Shown: positions 1 through 7,124 of the stretch, piece after piece | How the letters are laid out: every line of letters starts with the position of its first letter | How positions within the stretch are numbered: position 1 is the stretch's first letter | Origin: Oehlia diaphana | Taxonomy: Eukaryota > Glomeromycota > Glomeromycetes > Glomerales > Glomeraceae | DNA: 12,450 nt | Direction: 5' to 3' | NCBI GenBank assembly: GCA_003833135.1 | Contig: QZLH01001453.1 | Coordinates: 18,835-31,284, forward strand | Made by a program: the position numbers and the translations under genes | Notes under the pieces: generated by a model | The model's input: the letters and a program-made list of their open reading frames with translations, nothing else | Databases searched by the model: none | Told to the model about the DNA's origin: nothing

Positions 1-58
1 TTTATGATGTAATTATTCTTTGTACTAACTTGCCGCAGCTAATAAAATGGCCGATTAG

Positions 59-64
59 CACGTG
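59..64. promoter_or_regulatory. CACGTG E-box
   Basis: A perfect CACGTG palindrome lies in an otherwise AT-rich stretch. The same hexamer occurs next to two better promoter candidates in this window (2734 and 8223). No gene can be assigned to this copy, so its function is only a possibility. Confidence 0.2.
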
Positions 65-303
65 ATTATACTTGTCCGGAGTTATGAAATTGATTTACCA
101 TTAAGTAACGGTAAAAATAATGGCACATCATTGAGTATTGTTACAATGTTATCACTATATTATTACACAAATCTTAAAAATATCGTATTGAGATTGCTAA
201 ATTAATGTCACGATATATTATTATCGTAATTGTAATTGTAATATCAATTTATTAGAATGTATAAAATACAGTACATTATAAATATATTATCTAATGATCT
301 AAT

Positions 304-435
304 TATGATTCACAGTGTAGGAACTTCAAAGATGCTGATGATTTAAATGATTTAAACTAACTCTATTACTCAATTTCCTCTTGTTATAATTGGATAGCCA
401 CGGATTTTTAAGCGATCAACGTACTAAATTTCTGT
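304..435 (+). pseudogene. weak coding-like relic, unknown protein
   Basis: One plus frame reads 44 codons with two in-frame TAA stops (358 and 409). The first part is polar and non-repetitive (QCRNFKDADDLNDLN), which is unusual for random sequence this AT-rich. It ends at a TGA at 436. No start codon, splice sites or family were recognised. It could be chance; it is recorded because similar, stronger relics occur elsewhere in the window. Confidence 0.2.
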
Positions 436-929
436 TGACATAGCGCCCCTGGTGACACAACTATAACAAGGTGGCCAGGTTAGACCCGAACATTTAAGTA
501 AAATGAGTACTAACTTATATTATGTGAGATTTTCTAATAATATTAACAAATAATAATAACAAAATTAATTTCCTTTTATTTGAAAAAAAGGCGACTTAGT
601 GATTAACCACTAGTAGCTACCTGAAATTTGTATCATGAATGGTTATACAAAACATGTAATACTAGTTCTTATTTTTCTCCTAGACTAATTAATTAACTAA
701 AATAAAATTAAAAATACGAATTTTGAACCTGGTTTAATATAATAAAAGTCAAAGAATTAGGCAAAATAATTAGTAGATATTTCAATCAAAGATAAATTGG
801 AATTCTAAAGCTATCGGAAAAATATTATTCTCAAAGGCCAAATTTTTTTACTTTTATGCTTAAGCTATATTAAAATTAATTCTTGGCTTAATTTTGGCTG
901 AAATTATAATTTTGCCAGAATTAAAAACA
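436..929. other. AT-rich intergenic stretch without a recognisable gene
   Basis: No frame here has coding character. A short GC-richer segment (about 440-490) contains CGCCCCTG and two GG-rich runs but no matching second end. A near-palindrome TAGTG...CACTA lies at 599-614. Nothing else was seen. Confidence 0.4.
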
Positions 930-1085
930 TCCAGGTCAAACCCGGGTTAAGGAAATTTATAACCTGACCCAGCAGGTCAGGTCATGCGGGTCATGCGGGT
1001 CATTAAAAATCGTTAGTACCAACCTGATTTAAAAGTCGAGTTGAGTCAAATTAACCCGGGTTGACTCGTATTGTTCGGAGCACTA
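930..1085 (-). mobile_element. hAT-like transposon terminus with subterminal GACCCG/CGGGTC repeats
   Basis: This block is much richer in GC than its flanks. It contains AACCCGGGTT palindromes at 939-948 and 1053-1062, many GGTC/GACC words in both orientations, and a 9-bp tandem repeat. Read on the minus strand, the right edge begins TAGTGCTCCGAACAA, ending at 1085. This resembles hAT termini of the TAGTG type, which carry short subterminal repeats and 8-bp target duplications. The candidate duplication would be ACTATGTA (1086-1093). No matching left end was found in the window, so this is a terminus or fragment. The class assignment is inference. Confidence 0.4.
981..1003 (+). repeat. 9-bp tandem repeat, 2.5 copies
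   Basis: The unit GTCATGCGG repeats exactly at 981-989 and 990-998 and partially at 999-1003, inside the hAT-like terminus. Such repeats are typical of subterminal transposase-binding regions, but no binding is shown here. Confidence 0.75.
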
Positions 1086-1412
1086 ACTATGTACTAAACA
1101 ATCCGCAGTTTCATTTAGCTCTTGAAACATTTTTACGCAGTTAATTAATGCATTAAAAGATCAAAAAAACTTGGAGAAACAAGAACAGGCAGAATGTTAA
1201 TGGTCTAAACAAAATAGTGGAGGCTGGTAGGCTGGCACAAATTATTCGAGGCTTAAATAAATTTATTCCAAGATCTTACATATAAGCAGCTTCTTTGAAG
1301 CCAAAATACGGCTGAAATTGAAAAAAAATTCGGCAACATGTATATTTTAAGCAAACTCCTAAATTTATTCAAAGAAAACTTATTTTCTTTACTTGATGAA
1401 CAAGAGCACTTT
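1085..1412 (+). pseudogene. frameshifted coding relic directly right of the hAT-like end
   Basis: I do not recognise the protein. Coding-like peptides follow each other along the strand in shifting frames. They are NNPQFHLALETFLR (1100-1138), QLINALKDQKNLEKQEQAE (1138-1194), GLNKIVEAGRLAQIIRGL (about 1202-1253) and a 52-codon frame from 1257 to 1412. That last frame contains FGNMYILSKLLNLFKENLF and one TGA at 1296. The pieces are helix-rich (Leu, Lys, Glu, Gln), unlike random AT-rich translation. At least three frame changes and one stop make it non-functional unless unseen introns exist. It begins exactly where the transposon terminus ends, suggesting an interrupted gene. A T-rich acceptor-like TTTTTTTTAG follows at about 1433-1442. 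Confidence 0.4.
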
Positions 1413-1415
1413 TAA

Positions 1416-1805
1416 TGTTCTTTCTGCTTTCATTTTTTTTAGGATCGATCTCGTGAGTCTCAATGAAAATATGGATTTTATGGTTACAAATTTTACGAAT
1501 CTAAATTTCAAAACGCAGATTTTATTACAATTTTTTTTTTTACAATTTACTATATCTAACAATAAATTTGAACGCAAAATAAATAATTGATTGAAAACTT
1601 AACTCAATATTTAATATTTCAGTTGAACACTTGAACATAAAAGTTTAATTAATAAATTTGAATTGTAAAATTTCGTTTTAGGTTAATGTGAACTTTCTTA
1701 AGTTTGAATATTAGGAATAATGTGAAGTTTTTTGGGTTCGAATGTATGTAAAGTCTTTTTAATTTGATAAGCGTTTATATCATCTATTTCGTCTATAATA
1801 TTTTA
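1416..1805. other. AT-rich stretch, only overlapping low-complexity frames
   Basis: Both strands are open for about 60 codons between 1389 and 1590, but neither frame has an ATG at its boundary and the compositions are Phe/Asn/Lys-rich. Acceptor-like TTTCAG (about 1617-1622) and TTTTAG (about 1676-1681) occur. A short near-repeat of AATGTGAA is present at about 1685 and 1719. No gene can be supported. Confidence 0.35.
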
Positions 1806-1988
1806 TTATGTAAAATAAAGTCTAATTACTTCGTTAAATATAAGTTTATTATCGCCGTTATAACTAAATTAAATAGTGAAATAACGTAGTTATATTCTTA
1901 TTTCATAATAATCAGACGGACTGGTATCTTTAAATCCCAAACTATTTAATAAATTGAGCGTCTTAAATAATTCTTTTAATTTAATTTG
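1806..1988 (-). pseudogene. decayed exon, unknown protein
   Basis: On the minus strand, 32 codons are open from 1988 to 1893. They contain LKELFKTLNLLNSLGFKD followed by TSPSDYYEI, a mixed composition unlike random AT-rich reading. The same frame continues past TAA stops (1892, 1871) to about 1806 with SYNGDNKLIFNEVIR. An AG lies immediately before the frame (about 1990-1989), and a neighbouring frame upstream reads FSKFHTKIAN, so a frameshift or splice site is possible. No start, family or partner was identified. Confidence 0.33.
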
Positions 1989-1991
1989 CTA

Positions 1992-2731
1992 TTTTGGTGT
2001 GAAATTTTGAAAAAATCCTATTCTACAATAAAATTCATTAAGATAAACTGATTGAACCTATGTTATTTCTTATATTATTTTAGTTTTAACATTGTTTTTC
2101 GTCTAAAATATATTTTTTTAAAATTATAAGATATTAACAAAAGGATAATAATAAATTTAAAAGTAAATTGTTTTCATAAATCAAATTATTTTATTATATG
2201 TCACCAGAACATTTCTTTTTAAAAATAAAAAATTATTATTGATAATAATATACTTATTTAAATACACGATACACGATATATCAATATTATTTATTTAACA
2301 TACATGAATTTAATTCAAATCAAATTTTGAATCAAATTGAATTATTATTAAAAAAAATTTTTGATAGGAAAAAGAAATAATATTCAACAGCAAAATAAAA
2401 AGTCAAAATATTAATATTATTGTTAGGCAAATTTTTTACATAGTATTTTCTTCTTATAAATGATAACGAAATAGTCGAAATACAACTTTTTTAATATATA
2501 AAAATATTTTATTTTATTTTTTGTTTGCTTGATTTGTATTTCCCGTTATCAGTTATACACAGTCAAATCACTGCGTCTAATACTCTAATACGTCTAATAA
2601 ATAATCTGTTAATTATCCGGATTTATTTATTTATTTATTTATATCACAAAGAAATGCATCAGGAAATCAATATAATAATTTCGGAAAGTAGTACAAATAG
2701 AAAAAATTACTCGATTTTTTTTTCGTCATGC
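1992..2731. other. AT-rich intergenic stretch
   Basis: No convincing gene. An open plus frame around 2525-2740 lacks an ATG start and contains a Leu/Ile/Tyr-rich run created by an ATTT microsatellite. The opposite strand also reads short open stretches. CGTCTAATA occurs twice (2574 and 2591). Confidence 0.35.
2621..2641 (+). repeat. (ATTT)5 microsatellite
   Basis: Five exact ATTT units plus one A. Confidence 0.9.
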
Positions 2732-2748
2732 ATCACGTGATATAAATA
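2732..2748 (+). promoter_or_regulatory. core promoter: palindromic E-box followed by TATA box
   Basis: The 10-bp palindrome ATCACGTGAT (2732-2741) runs directly into TATAAATA (2741-2748). The first ATG downstream (2782) opens only 19 codons, but a decayed coding frame begins at 2939 on the same strand. A similar CACGTGA element plus TATA box precedes the relic at 8360, which strengthens the reading as a gene promoter that outlived its gene. Transcription factor identity is unknown; bHLH proteins generally bind CACGTG. Confidence 0.45.
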
Positions 2749-2900
2749 GCGCAAGTTAAAAAAACAGTTTAATTTATTTTGATGCTAAATATTACTCAAG
2801 ATTTCTTTATAATATTAAACCATTTCTTGAGGTTTACATAGGTTGAAGTTATTACTTGACTGATAATTTGTTGATTGTAATTAATGAAGTTGGTTTATAA

Positions 2901-2922
2901 AATTGTAATTGTAATTGTAATT
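2901..2922 (+). repeat. AATTGT tandem repeat
   Basis: The unit AATTGT repeats three times with a partial fourth copy. A shorter run of the same unit lies near 230-241. Confidence 0.8.
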
Positions 2923-2938
2923 ACATTTTAATAGTTAA

Positions 2939-3169
2939 TACAAGTATAATGACGATAACAATGATTATGAAATCATCATTTTTCCATGCAAGGCAACAAA
3001 AGAATTTATTTTACATTTGTTAAAATTGGAAATTTTAAATAGAACTTTTGTCATTAACCTAACTAAATTTATTTATATCTCCTGAAAATTTTAAGAAAAC
3101 TATACCAAAATAATACCGGGTGAAATTTATCCGATGCAAGTTACAGTTGATCCTGAGCAGCTAATACAA
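2939..3169 (+). pseudogene. single-frame coding relic with two stops, unknown protein
   Basis: One plus frame reads 77 codons interrupted only by TGA (3083) and TAA (3092), ending at TGA 3170. The peptide is varied: NDDNNDYEIIIFPCKATKEF at its start, then a leucine-rich helix-like part, then GEIYPMQVTVDPEQLIQ at its end. Pro, Asp, Gly and Cys at such density argue against chance. A further coding-like stretch in a shifted frame follows to about 3270. It lies downstream of the promoter-like element at 2732 and converges on the gene at 3467-4294. No ATG begins the frame, so the 5' exon is lost or unrecognised. No family was recognised. Confidence 0.42.
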
Positions 3170-3176
3170 TGAATTA

Positions 3177-3193
3177 TGATCAATTATTGATCA
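3177..3193. repeat. 17-bp perfect inverted repeat
   Basis: TGATCAAT and ATTGATCA flank a single T. It could form a hairpin or be a dimeric binding site; it lies between the relic at 2939-3169 and the 3' end of the convergent gene. Confidence 0.7.
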
Positions 3194-3351
3194 ACATAAT
3201 GTATTAGTAATTAAAGAATTTTCTCTCAAGAAATTCATTCGGAAATAATTTCAATTTATCACATACTTTATTTATATTTATATTCTAATATTTATTTGAT
3301 ACTTATAATAGTTATATAAAAATATATATTTAAGAAAATCTATTTATATTA

Positions 3352-3357
3352 TTTATT
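3352..3357 (-). terminator. candidate polyadenylation signal (AATAAA)
   Basis: The minus strand reads AATAAA about 110 nt past the stop codon of the gene at 3467-4294. The motif is common by chance in AT-rich DNA, so only its position supports it. Confidence 0.3.
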
Positions 3358-3466
3358 TCATATACGGTCAAATTTCCAAGGTTTTGGATATATTGAATCG
3401 AAAATTTGACCAATAAAAAAAGTTTGTTCCTTAGAGAAATGATGAAAAAAATTTGTAAACTTATTA

Positions 3467-4294
3467 TTAAATTATTAAGTAATTATCAAGATATTGGGAT
3501 AGGTGAAATTCAAGATTCTGTTTCTGTTCTGGTGTGAGTTTTAATAATTCTCGTTCAACATTTGCTTGAATTTCAATCCCGTGGATATTTTTATTTAAAT
3601 ATTTAGCGATGCTAAAAGGAGAAACGATCTTACATGTTATTTTATAAGACCTATTTGTATATTGATTTGCATAAAAAAATATAATTTCATTTTCATTAAT
3701 TTTCATATTTTCTTTGTTAATTAATGACTTATTTAACGTTTTTACGACAATATCGAATGGTATCTCTTCACATTCAACATCGTAAACGTAAACATCATTA
3801 AAAAAGAAAAATTGACGATCTGACTGTTGATGAGTAGGAGCTTTTACGGTATGATAATCTTGGTAATTACCGTAACTGGCCTGTTCAACGGTAATAGTAT
3901 TGTAACCATTCGCATTTAAAGCGTCATCCATTCTGTTATTAAATTGAGGATTATCGGCGTACTGAGTTCGTACGTTATAATCCCGGTAATTACCGTTGCC
4001 GATCTGTTCTGTAGAAATACGATCATTCATGTTTAAAGTGGGGCTCACTCTAAGATGAGAATCATCAATGTATGAATGGGACTGCTGATAGACTGGATCT
4101 TGTACATTATTATAATCCTGAGAGTAATCATTCACATTTAAAGCGGGATTCACTCTAAGATGAGAATCATCAATATGCTGATAGACTGTGTTATAATCAC
4201 TTTCTACTCGTTCGGTATCATCAGAATAAGGTGTAATTCTATCATCTTGAAAGGTATCAATGTTTGAACGGATTTGCGTATGATTTGATTGCAT
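3467..4294 (-). CDS. uncharacterised protein with Asn/Asp/Tyr-rich repeats and a C-terminal domain shared with the 6189-6689 gene
   Basis: The gene encodes 275 residues from ATG (4294) to TAA in a single exon. Residues 1-161 are polar and low-complexity (Asn, Asp, Gln, Tyr, Ser), probably disordered. They carry a 35-residue repeat: IDDSHLRVNPALNVND at 41-56 and IDDSHLRVSPTLNMND at 76-91, with a degenerate third unit near 122-150. A Phe run at 162-165 leads into a compact C-terminal domain (166-275). That domain contains LNKS, NENE, IVSP, YLNKNI and a final amphipathic helix, and aligns over its length with residues 59-166 of the divergent neighbour. Cys175 and Cys221 are conserved between the two. 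There is no signal peptide or membrane segment. Function is unknown; the family may be lineage-specific. The minus-strand leader is CT-rich and ends in CTAG three bases before the ATG, so a 5'-UTR intron is possible. Confidence 0.75.
   Translation of the reverse strand: MQSNHTQIRSNIDTFQDDRITPYSDDTERVESDYNTVYQHIDDSHLRVNPALNVNDYSQDYNNVQDPVYQQSHSYIDDSHLRVSPTLNMNDRISTEQIGNGNYRDYNVRTQYADNPQFNNRMDDALNANGYNTITVEQASYGNYQDYHTVKAPTHQQSDRQFFFFNDVYVYDVECEEIPFDIVVKTLNKSLINKENMKINENEIIFFYANQYTNRSYKITCKIVSPFSIAKYLNKNIHGIEIQANVERELLKLTPEQKQNLEFHLSQYLDNYLII
4023..4174 (-). repeat. in-frame 105-bp-period direct repeat within the gene
   Basis: Two 47-bp copies (4023-4069 and 4128-4174) match at 42 positions, and all five differences are transitions. 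A further shared 13-mer TGCTGATAGACTG follows at 4083 and 4176. The period is exactly 35 codons, so the duplication keeps the reading frame and produces the repeat at residues 41-56 and 76-91. Confidence 0.85.
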
Positions 4295-4395
4295 ATTCTA
4301 GACAGAGACAAATAAAAGATAAAAAAAAGAGAGAGATTTAAAAATTTATTGATTGTATGTATGTATCAACTTTATTTTATGTATACAGTATATAT

Positions 4396-4409
4396 ACAGT
4401 ATATACTGT
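4396..4409. promoter_or_regulatory. 14-bp perfect palindrome upstream of the minus-strand gene
   Basis: ACAGTATATACTGT lies about 100 bp upstream of the ATG at 4294, next to a near-duplicate TATACAGTATA. It could serve as a TATA-like promoter element or dimeric binding site for the gene; position is the only support. Confidence 0.3.
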
Positions 4410-4849
4410 CTAAAGGGAATAAATTTTTCTATACGAGAGTTTTTACATGCAATATAATATATTTATTTTTTTTAAAAAAAAAGTGTTAAATTTGTGATCA
4501 AATTTTTTATTGAAAAAAAAGGTTGACGTTACCCTATATATGTTATATGATCGGAGAAGATCACTAGTTAAAACACCGAAAATCTACCTTTATTTGTTAA
4601 TTAATGATAATGTGATAGGATGGTATTTCTGTGCAAATAACTGAAATAACAGTCAATTTCTTATTATTGAATTTACTGTATATATTCATAATAAATCATA
4701 CTTCAAGATATATACATTTTACAATAAATACGTAACAATACGCCAAATTGTTTCAATCTATTTAAAGGTATATATAAAAAAAGAAATAAAATTATTTTTG
4801 AATGACTTTTGATTTAATCCTTATATATATTAACCAAAGGAACCCTCCT

Positions 4850-4880
<31 letters not shown>

Positions 4881-4967
4881 AATTTAAATCCTTTTAAATT
4901 TTAAATTTGGTATAGATTTATTTTTTTTTATTTAATATAATTTGAATTTATCAATAACGGAATCAAA
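4410..4967. other. AT-rich upstream region of the divergent pair
   Basis: No gene was seen. It contains one copy of the 13-bp motif TATATGATCGGAG (4544-4556) and a short (AC)n run followed by A24 (4859-4882). Confidence 0.4.
4859..4882 (+). repeat. A24 homopolymer after a short (AC)n run
   Basis: ACACACACA passes directly into 24 consecutive A. A poly-A of this length can mark the 3' end of a retroposed element on the plus strand, but no target duplication or element body was recognised. Confidence 0.8.
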
Positions 4968-5031
4968 ACTCCGATTATGTATACGTGCTTATTTTACTTA
5001 TTTATTAGGGCTAAGTGTATATGATCGGAGT
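4968..5031. repeat. 64-bp palindromic element with ACTCCGAT...ATCGGAGT ends
   Basis: The eight terminal bases are perfect inverted repeats. The arms stay similar for about 18 bases with a small indel (ATTATGTATAC against the complement of GTATATGAT). The right arm shares the 13-mer TATATGATCGGAG with 4544-4556. It may be a tiny MITE or a regulatory hairpin between the divergent genes. Confidence 0.45.
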
Positions 5032-5194
5032 AACCTTAAAATCGCTCCGTCAAATAAGTAATCATATTTCTTTGTACCCATGAATAAAATCCATATATTT
5101 TCATAAAAATCAATAAAAATAAAAAAATAAGTAAAAATAAAATTATGTCGTTTATAATAATCGAAATCATATTAAGATTTTGTTAACTTTTTAG

Positions 5195-5347
5195 GAAAAC
5201 CAAAATGAACTACTATAAGGCATAGTAAATTATTCCTGAACCATATTTAAAAGTGAATTTCCCTATTGGACAAAAATAATAACGAATAAATTATATTCCT
5301 TTACAATAAAAAAGTATTTACTATATAGTTATTTTATTTATATATTA
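5195..5347 (+). pseudogene. weak coding-like relic after an acceptor-like site
   Basis: Directly after TTTTTAG (ending 5194) one plus frame reads 51 codons with TAA (5216) and TGA (5237) stops. It contains IFKSEFPYWTKIITNKLY and then turns Tyr/Leu/Ile-rich. It may be chance; no start or family was seen. Confidence 0.2.
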
Positions 5348-5364
5348 TAACAATAATGAGTTTA

Positions 5365-5445
5365 TTCATAGTGCCTGTTTGACGAGATCGACATAACCGT
5401 TTTTAATCACCGGAATTGTACTCCGAAACGAACAGAGGTTGATGG
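5365..5445. other. GC-richer island open on both strands
   Basis: This segment has far more GC than its surroundings. The plus strand reads CLFDEIDITVFNHRNC (from 5373) and on to a TAA. The minus strand, after an acceptor-like TTTTAG (about 5473), reads IHQPLFVSEYNSGD, then a stop, then KRLCRSRQTGTMNK. Both are plausible peptides, so the coding strand cannot be decided. It is likely a fragment of an old gene or transposon. Confidence 0.3.
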
Positions 5446-5700
5446 ATATTTTTTATAAATTTATTCCTAAAAGTAAATATTGTTTTCCAAAGATATCGAT
5501 AATAGCAGTTTTTAAGTATGTTCTCATTTTTTTTTTTAAAAAAGTAATTTTATTGAAAATCTTTATACAATGAGATGAATGAAATACATATCTTTTAACC
5601 GATTATTTATGTACAAATTATAATGGTTAAAGTAGTAGCTTGTTGTTCACAGCACATGCACGTTACAAAATAGACAAAAAAATAAAATAAAATAAATTTG

Positions 5701-5800
5701 TCTGGAAGCCTATTAAAGCGTCCACAAAGGGGGAGTACCTTGTGGTCGGCGTAAGCTAAGGCGTAGCTGTATCATCGTGATGACTCACTCGACTACCCAA
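5701..5800. other. GC-richer island with a hairpin and a short direct repeat
   Basis: A hairpin is formed by CCACAAAGG (5722-5730) and CCTTGTGG (5738-5745) with a one-base bulge. It is followed by GGCGTAAGCT (5748-5757) and GGCGTAGCT (5760-5768). No open frame or complete tRNA, snRNA or snoRNA fold was recognised. It could be a SINE or LTR fragment or an unannotated structured RNA upstream of the 6189 gene. Only the composition and repeats are directly seen. Confidence 0.35.
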
Positions 5801-5976
5801 CTTTATAGAATAAATAAAATTGTACAATTATTTTTATATATTAAATAAATAATTAGTTGATTATTTATATAGTGCTGTAATTAATTATCCATCAATGCTC
5901 ATTGTAGATAGTCTTAATTAGGAAATTGATTAAAAGCAATGTTAGTAAAGGTTGCGATCGACAAAATATTCAAAAT

Positions 5977-5984
5977 TATATAAA
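5977..5984 (+). promoter_or_regulatory. TATA box of the 6189-6689 gene
   Basis: TATATAAA precedes a T-rich tract (6000-6011) ending in CTC, a usual fungal initiation setting. Transcription from about 6010 would give a short non-coding exon before the proposed intron at 6046-6164. Confidence 0.45.
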
Positions 5985-6045
5985 GGCTACAAAAGATTCT
6001 TTTTTTTTTTTCTCAACTTAAACAACTCGATCTACAATTTGTGAA

Positions 6046-6164
6046 GTAAGATTTTCAATAGTGTGCTTCTTCTACAATGCACAGTTCATACAAATAGCTT
6101 CTAATATTTTGATATTACTTTTTAAATAATTCACTTTGGATGCTATTTTTTTTTTTTTTTCTAG
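6046..6164 (+). other. probable 5'-UTR intron
   Basis: A consensus donor GTAAGA (6046) and a long pyrimidine tract ending in CTAG (6164) delimit 119 nt. TTCTAAT, a branch-site-like sequence, lies about 60 nt before the acceptor. Removal leaves a 24-nt second exon leader before the ATG at 6189. ACTCGATCTACAATTT (6025-6040) and ACTCGATCCAATTT (6171-6184) flank the intron as near-repeats. Splicing is predicted, not shown. Confidence 0.42.
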
Positions 6165-6188
6165 AAAAATACTCGATCCAATTTAAAC

Positions 6189-6689
6189 ATGAACCAAGAT
6201 CAAGCTTTTAACCCACTACCTCCGTTCGTCTCACCGCAACAGAACCTTACTTCCGAAAATACTCCTCACGTGACTACTGTGGATGCCGTTCATCCTAGTA
6301 CGCAAACTCCTCAACTTACCACTATACCTCTTCATCCTACCACCTTTTTTTTCCGACCACCGAATGATTTTTGTCATTATTACGTTAATTGTAAAGAAAT
6401 TTGCTACGATACTGTCACCTACTTATTAAACAAGTCACCAAATGATAATAACGTTCAACCTAACGAAAATGAATGTATTTTCTACTATCGGCAACAAATT
6501 GATACCAGGTTTTATCAGGTATCATGCGAAATCGTTTCTCCTATCCTTATTAATGATTATTTGAATAAAAATATCCTCGGAATTTATACACAAAATTTGG
6601 AACAAGAGAACTTAACATTTACCATCAATCAAAAAGATAATCTTGAATATCATTTGAAGCAATATTTAAGCCTTTACTTACTTAATTAA
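6189..6689 (+). CDS. uncharacterised protein with Pro/Thr-rich N terminus and the shared C-terminal domain
   Basis: The gene encodes 166 residues, ATG to TAA, in one coding exon. Residues 1-52 are rich in Pro, Thr, Gln and His with no signal peptide or membrane helix and are probably disordered. Phe53-55 leads into the domain shared with the divergent gene at 3467-4294. The alignment of residues 59-166 needs only two single-residue gaps, and about half of ~110 positions are identical by my count. Matching blocks include LNKS (80-83), NENE, IVSP, YLNKNI and NLEYHL. Cys68 and Cys113 align with Cys175 and Cys221 there. A TATA box, a probable leader intron and a downstream AATAAA support a live gene. 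Function is unknown; I infer a duplicated, lineage-specific family in which the N-terminal half was replaced or diverged freely. Confidence 0.72.
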   Translation: MNQDQAFNPLPPFVSPQQNLTSENTPHVTTVDAVHPSTQTPQLTTIPLHPTTFFFRPPNDFCHYYVNCKEICYDTVTYLLNKSPNDNNVQPNENECIFYYRQQIDTRFYQVSCEIVSPILINDYLNKNILGIYTQNLEQENLTFTINQKDNLEYHLKQYLSLYLLN

Positions 6690-6940
6690 ATTAGAAATTT
6701 TCGTTTCATATTTAAATTTATTCGGTTTATAATTTTAAGGAATATTATCGTTTGTCATATTTATCAAAGAGAAATTATAAGTTTATGAAATAAAGCTCAA
6801 TTAAGATTTTTATTATGATCTTATTTTAAGAACAAGTTTTTTGTAACTGATCGGCAACATGAAAAATAATTTTAAGCTTGTGTATAATTTTGTTAATCAA
6901 CGCAAAAACAATCCGATCGTCGATTATAATTAAGATTTAA
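6690..6940 (+). other. 3' flank of the 6189-6689 gene
   Basis: AT-rich, with no coding signal. It holds the candidate polyadenylation signal at 6789 and then plain sequence up to the LTR. Confidence 0.4.
6789..6794 (+). terminator. candidate polyadenylation signal (AATAAA)
   Basis: AATAAA lies 100 nt after the stop codon at 6687-6689, a normal distance for a fungal 3' UTR. The motif alone is weak in AT-rich DNA. Confidence 0.35.
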
Positions 6941-7003
6941 ATATTGTAATACCTAAGCCCGTGATAAATCACGTTGCCACCTTAGATATTAACAAAATCA
7001 CAC

Positions 7004-7009
7004 TTTATT
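7004..7009 (-). terminator. LTR polyadenylation signal
   Basis: AATAAA on the minus strand is followed by GTGTGATTTTGTT, a GU-rich downstream element. It sits about 110 nt after the LTR TATA box, as expected for an R region. Confidence 0.45.
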
Positions 7010-7116
7010 AATGATAAAATATAAATACACTGGTTTAACAATATTAGTTATAAAATAATAAATTCTAATTAAAATTTCCTCATGACGATCCCCTTTCCTG
7101 GTCCATGGACCCCGTA

Positions 7117-7124
7117 TATTTATA
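7117..7124 (-). promoter_or_regulatory. TATA box of the solo LTR
   Basis: TATAAATA on the minus strand precedes the GC-richer ACGGGGTCCATGGACC segment, the likely transcription start region. Confidence 0.45.

Noticed and set aside
444..459. CGCCCCTG followed by GTGACACA, possible hAT end and target duplication
   Set aside because: No second end or second copy of the octamer, and no subterminal repeats.
1389..1590. Opposite-strand open frames of about 60 codons
   Set aside because: They overlap each other, lack an ATG at the frame edge and are dominated by Phe, Asn, Lys and Ile, as expected by chance in AT-rich DNA.
1735..1743. GGTTCGAAT, a tRNA B-box-like word
   Set aside because: No A box or cloverleaf can be folded around it.
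2525..2740. 71-codon plus frame
   Set aside because: It begins at TTG, contains the ATTT microsatellite and is Leu/Ile/Ser-rich; the opposite strand is also open in parts.
5777..5783. GTGATGA, matching a C box of a C/D snoRNA
   Set aside because: No D box (CTGA) at a suitable distance and no terminal stem.
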